Positions 61,684 to 64,000 of a DNA stretch of 64,000 nt are shown here, piece after piece (within the stretch, counting starts at the first letter, position 1; every line of letters starts with the position of its first letter). Origin of the DNA: Datnioides undecimradiatus (lineage: Eukaryota; Chordata; Actinopteri; Lobotiformes; Datnioididae). Both the position numbers and the translations under genes were made by a program. The stretch lies in contig WARS01000013.1 of the NCBI GenBank assembly GCA_008933995.1, positions 9,258,023 to 9,322,022 of the forward strand, written 5' to 3'. The notes below the pieces were generated by a model. The model worked only from the letters and a program-made list of their open reading frames with translations. It had not been told where the DNA came from and made no database searches.

Positions 61684-62134
61684 ATGCCCTCGTCGGTGGC
61701 TGTTTTTTCCCACATTGGTTACAGGAAGCTCATTCCTTGGTTGCTAGGGAAACCAAGTAGGATGGCCCCCAGCAGGAGTAGGGGAAGCCTTGTGCTGCCT
61801 TTCAGCTCGTTGTTGTGCAGCACGCCTGCTGACCTGCTGCGGGGTGGGAGGAGGAGCCAACACTGCAGAGGAGCTTCTCCCGGCTCAGCGTGGGTCCTGC
61901 TGCCCTGCTGCCCTACCATGAGACACAGCTCCAGCGTTAGAGCTAGTGCTCCTCTCTCCCTCTGCTGGCCACTGCACAGCTCTGACTCACTCTGCTCCAG
62001 TAGTATCAGGAGCATAGGCGGCAAGATGTCATCCTCTTCCTCCTCCTCATCCTCCAATAACGATGGACAAGGGAAGCCTAAACCTAAATCCCCGTTTCGC
62101 AAGAGGGGGAGCCTGCAGAGCACCACCAGCCCTG
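61684..62134 (+). CDS. ampd2: ampd2 N-terminal coding exon (AMP deaminase 2)
   Basis: The recognisable part is the end: after MSSSSSSSSSNNDG come GQGKPKPKSPFRKRGSLQ and STTSP, matching the N-terminal [20 protein letters not shown] region of vertebrate AMPD2. The exon ends CCT G|GTGAGT in phase 1, as expected before the glutamate that follows in AMPD2. The frame is open from ATG 61684; other in-frame starts are 61762, 61918 and 62026. Which is used cannot be settled: the last gives only the conserved core, while 61918 gives an N-terminus of about the mammalian long-isoform size. AMPD2 deaminates AMP to IMP in purine recycling; its N-terminus is variable and regulatory, and the TIM-barrel catalytic domain is to the right of the window. 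Order gpr61-ampd2 agrees with mammalian synteny. Confidence 0.7.
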
Positions 62135-64000
62135 GTGAGTGTGGGTGAGACAGGGTCCCATAGAAAGAATGAGTGAACTTGCAGCTGTTACATGAATGTT
62201 GAGGCTGAAAATTACATAAATGTTTGTGCAGTGGCATTTAAGAGTGCACGGTGCTCACCAGAGATGGGAGTCAGCTGAAAATTGTAGTTTGTTGCTGAGT
62301 TATATTCTATAATTATTATGGGACACGACTGAATGTGTTTGAAGCTCTGACTGATGTGGTATATTTAGCATTCCTGGTGCATGCTGCTTTGTGTAGAACT
62401 GTAATGGATTTCACTTCAAAGAATATATGAACTAAATTAGAGATACAACTGAGTAAATCCATTAGCAATTGCTATTTAAAAAAAAAAAAAAAATCAGTTT
62501 ATTCTTTGTTGTGCGAAATGTAAACCTACCCTCAAATTAGAGTAATTCTTACTTAGTATAATTGCAGGTAATAAGTTAATAAATCATTAATACTGTAAAG
62601 ATCCAGTCACTTAAACATTAAAATGTGGATATAAATCTGCCTTTGTTTATTTTACTGTTGTGTTCTTCATGTTGATGAAACAACAGTATTTTATACTGTA
62701 GTGTGCATATACTATAGGAGCATACCTAATGGCTGTGCATGTAATCTTGTAGATAACATGCACCCTTCAAGAAGTTCCCTTAATGGGCCCCTTTGCTCAG
62801 TTCACAGATCTACTGGCTATGGCTTCTCCTTATCACAGGGGTTAGAGAGAGCAATGGGATTGCTTTATCTTGCAACTTCACCTCTCCCACCATCATCAAG
62901 ACCCTCCCCAACTGCCATCATTAGTCTCCCAGATGTGGTGACAATAATGAACTCAATGTTGGTTGGTTTTTTTTAGCATATTTTTAGCTCAGTGACCTTG
63001 ACCTGTGGACTGAGTCATATTTGGACTGATTGCAGCGGATCATTTTACAAAACTTGGGAAATGAAGTTTCCCAAATCCCCTCTGACAGTTCAAGTTCAGC
63101 TATGTTGCTTGACAGAAAATTGAAACTGTTGTTTACAAAATTAAAAAGCCAAAGCAGTTCTAATAAAAATTGATAAATAAATATAGTTATTGGCATTGAC
63201 TGTTTAGCTGGACATAATTAGGACAGAGTTATTTCTGTCAGGGATATATTGGTTTGTTGATTGGTCTTACGGTAGTGTCCATCCACAGGGTAGGTGGAGC
63301 AGATTCATTCAGTTTTAGTATGATGGGATGCAGGCCAAATCATCATGGCTCTTCAGTAAGATTACCTTTTGACAGCCCCAAAAGGTAATCTTAGCTTTAG
63401 CTTTCTGTGAAGCAGTTAAATGCTGATGTTGATTTTATTTGAAGCTATTTGAACCACAGTGCAGTTGCTGAGTGTTTGGAGGATGCAGCAGCAGATCTCA
63501 AGCAGTTGCTCACATTGACACACACTGTGCTGCATTTGCTGAGGAAGCCTGTCTTTGCTGCAGTAATAAATAACTTAGAGGTCTCTCCATCCATGCAGTC
63601 ATATAAGTCCTCTCAATTAGTCGCCTGGCTGAGCCCTCTGCACACCCAGTCTGCCATAAGAGCCACATGTAGGCCTTCCATTTTAGTGCCTTAACTGACC
63701 ACCAGACTGTTTTCTTTCTCAAAACCAAATTACTTTTGCATAAAAATCTGCTGTTGTTGCAGCTTGAGCAGCTGGTGTTTTTATCCACGTCCTGACCTGA
63801 AGTCTTCAGGATTTCCTGCATTACTTCTTGTAGCAACACCAGAAATAGCTCTGCTTCACTGCATCTTTCCTTTCAAGTCAAGAGGTTTTTGTTTTTTTTT
63901 AAATAAATTCTTATCTCCAACACTCCTGCACATTTATAGCAGCTCTCTTATGTAAGTGATGGTGTTGATTTGCTGGTGGAAACATTGATTACCCAGTCAG
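62135..64000 (+). other. ampd2: ampd2 intron (partial)
   Basis: Begins with GTGAGT and runs to the window edge. No downstream ampd2 exon is recognised. An A-run at 62476-62493 and an inverted repeat at 63357-63393 are the only structures noticed. The 109-codon minus frame at 63510-63839 is unsupported. Confidence 0.5.
63357..63393. repeat. Inverted repeat (14-bp arms, 9-bp loop)
   Basis: TAAGATTACCTTTT, loop GACAGCCCC, AAAAGGTAATCTTA. Arms are exact reverse complements; intronic. Confidence 0.9.

Noticed and set aside
63449..63694. 81-codon plus frame considered as the next ampd2 exon
   Set aside because: It does not match the AMPD2 sequence that should follow the first exon, and lacks a convincing acceptor in phase 1.

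Overview
The window is vertebrate nuclear DNA, almost certainly from a ray-finned (teleost, probably percomorph) fish. It has long AT-rich intergenic stretches and GT-AG introns. Its genes match a vertebrate block that lies on human 1p13.3 (established knowledge), and its dispersed repeats are of types common in teleosts. No RNA genes, CRISPR arrays or bacterial features were seen.

Layout. (a) 1-8.6 kb, minus strand: the 5' part of slc6a17 (NTT4, a vesicular neutral amino acid transporter). Three coding exons, one 5'UTR exon boundary and a candidate noncoding first exon are visible; the rest of the gene lies left of the window. (b) 15.4-20 kb, plus strand: intact single-exon rbm15 (three RRMs plus SPOC) with promoter motifs and a long 3'UTR. 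(c) 24.1-26.9 kb, plus strand: a pepsinogen-like aspartic protease locus with TATA box, signal peptide and both active-site exons. Exon 4 has a frameshift, exon 3 is truncated, and exons 6 and 9 are missing, so I call it a pseudogene. (d) 32.5-34.7 kb, minus strand: intact amigo1 (LRR/Ig adhesion protein and Kv2.1 auxiliary subunit). (e) 39.25-44.85 kb: a Ty3/gypsy LTR retrotransposon with broken gag and pol but nearly identical LTRs. A 612-bp hAT-like non-autonomous element is nested inside its 5' LTR, flanked by a perfect 8-bp target duplication. (f) 52-55.5 kb, plus strand: intact single-exon gpr61 (orphan class A GPCR). (g) 57.5-62.1 kb, plus strand: the 5' end of ampd2 (AMP deaminase 2), with one long N-terminal coding exon and a possible upstream alternative first exon; the catalytic exons lie to the right.

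The genes do not form an operon-like unit. They are a syntenic neighbourhood, largely neural (slc6a17, amigo1 and gpr61 are brain-enriched in vertebrates), plus a housekeeping RNA-binding factor and a purine enzyme. amigo1, gpr61 and ampd2 keep their human order, but gnai3 and gnat2, which lie between GPR61 and AMPD2 in human, are absent here. slc6a17 and rbm15 have been brought next to amigo1.

I found no convincing new multi-gene system. The most interesting signals are the retrotransposon whose LTRs look young while its coding region is ruined, the nested hAT insertion, the decayed protease gene with a preserved promoter, a splice acceptor built from a tetranucleotide microsatellite, a 36-bp repeat pair 1,010 bp apart, and an unassigned exon-like block near 20.7-20.95 kb.
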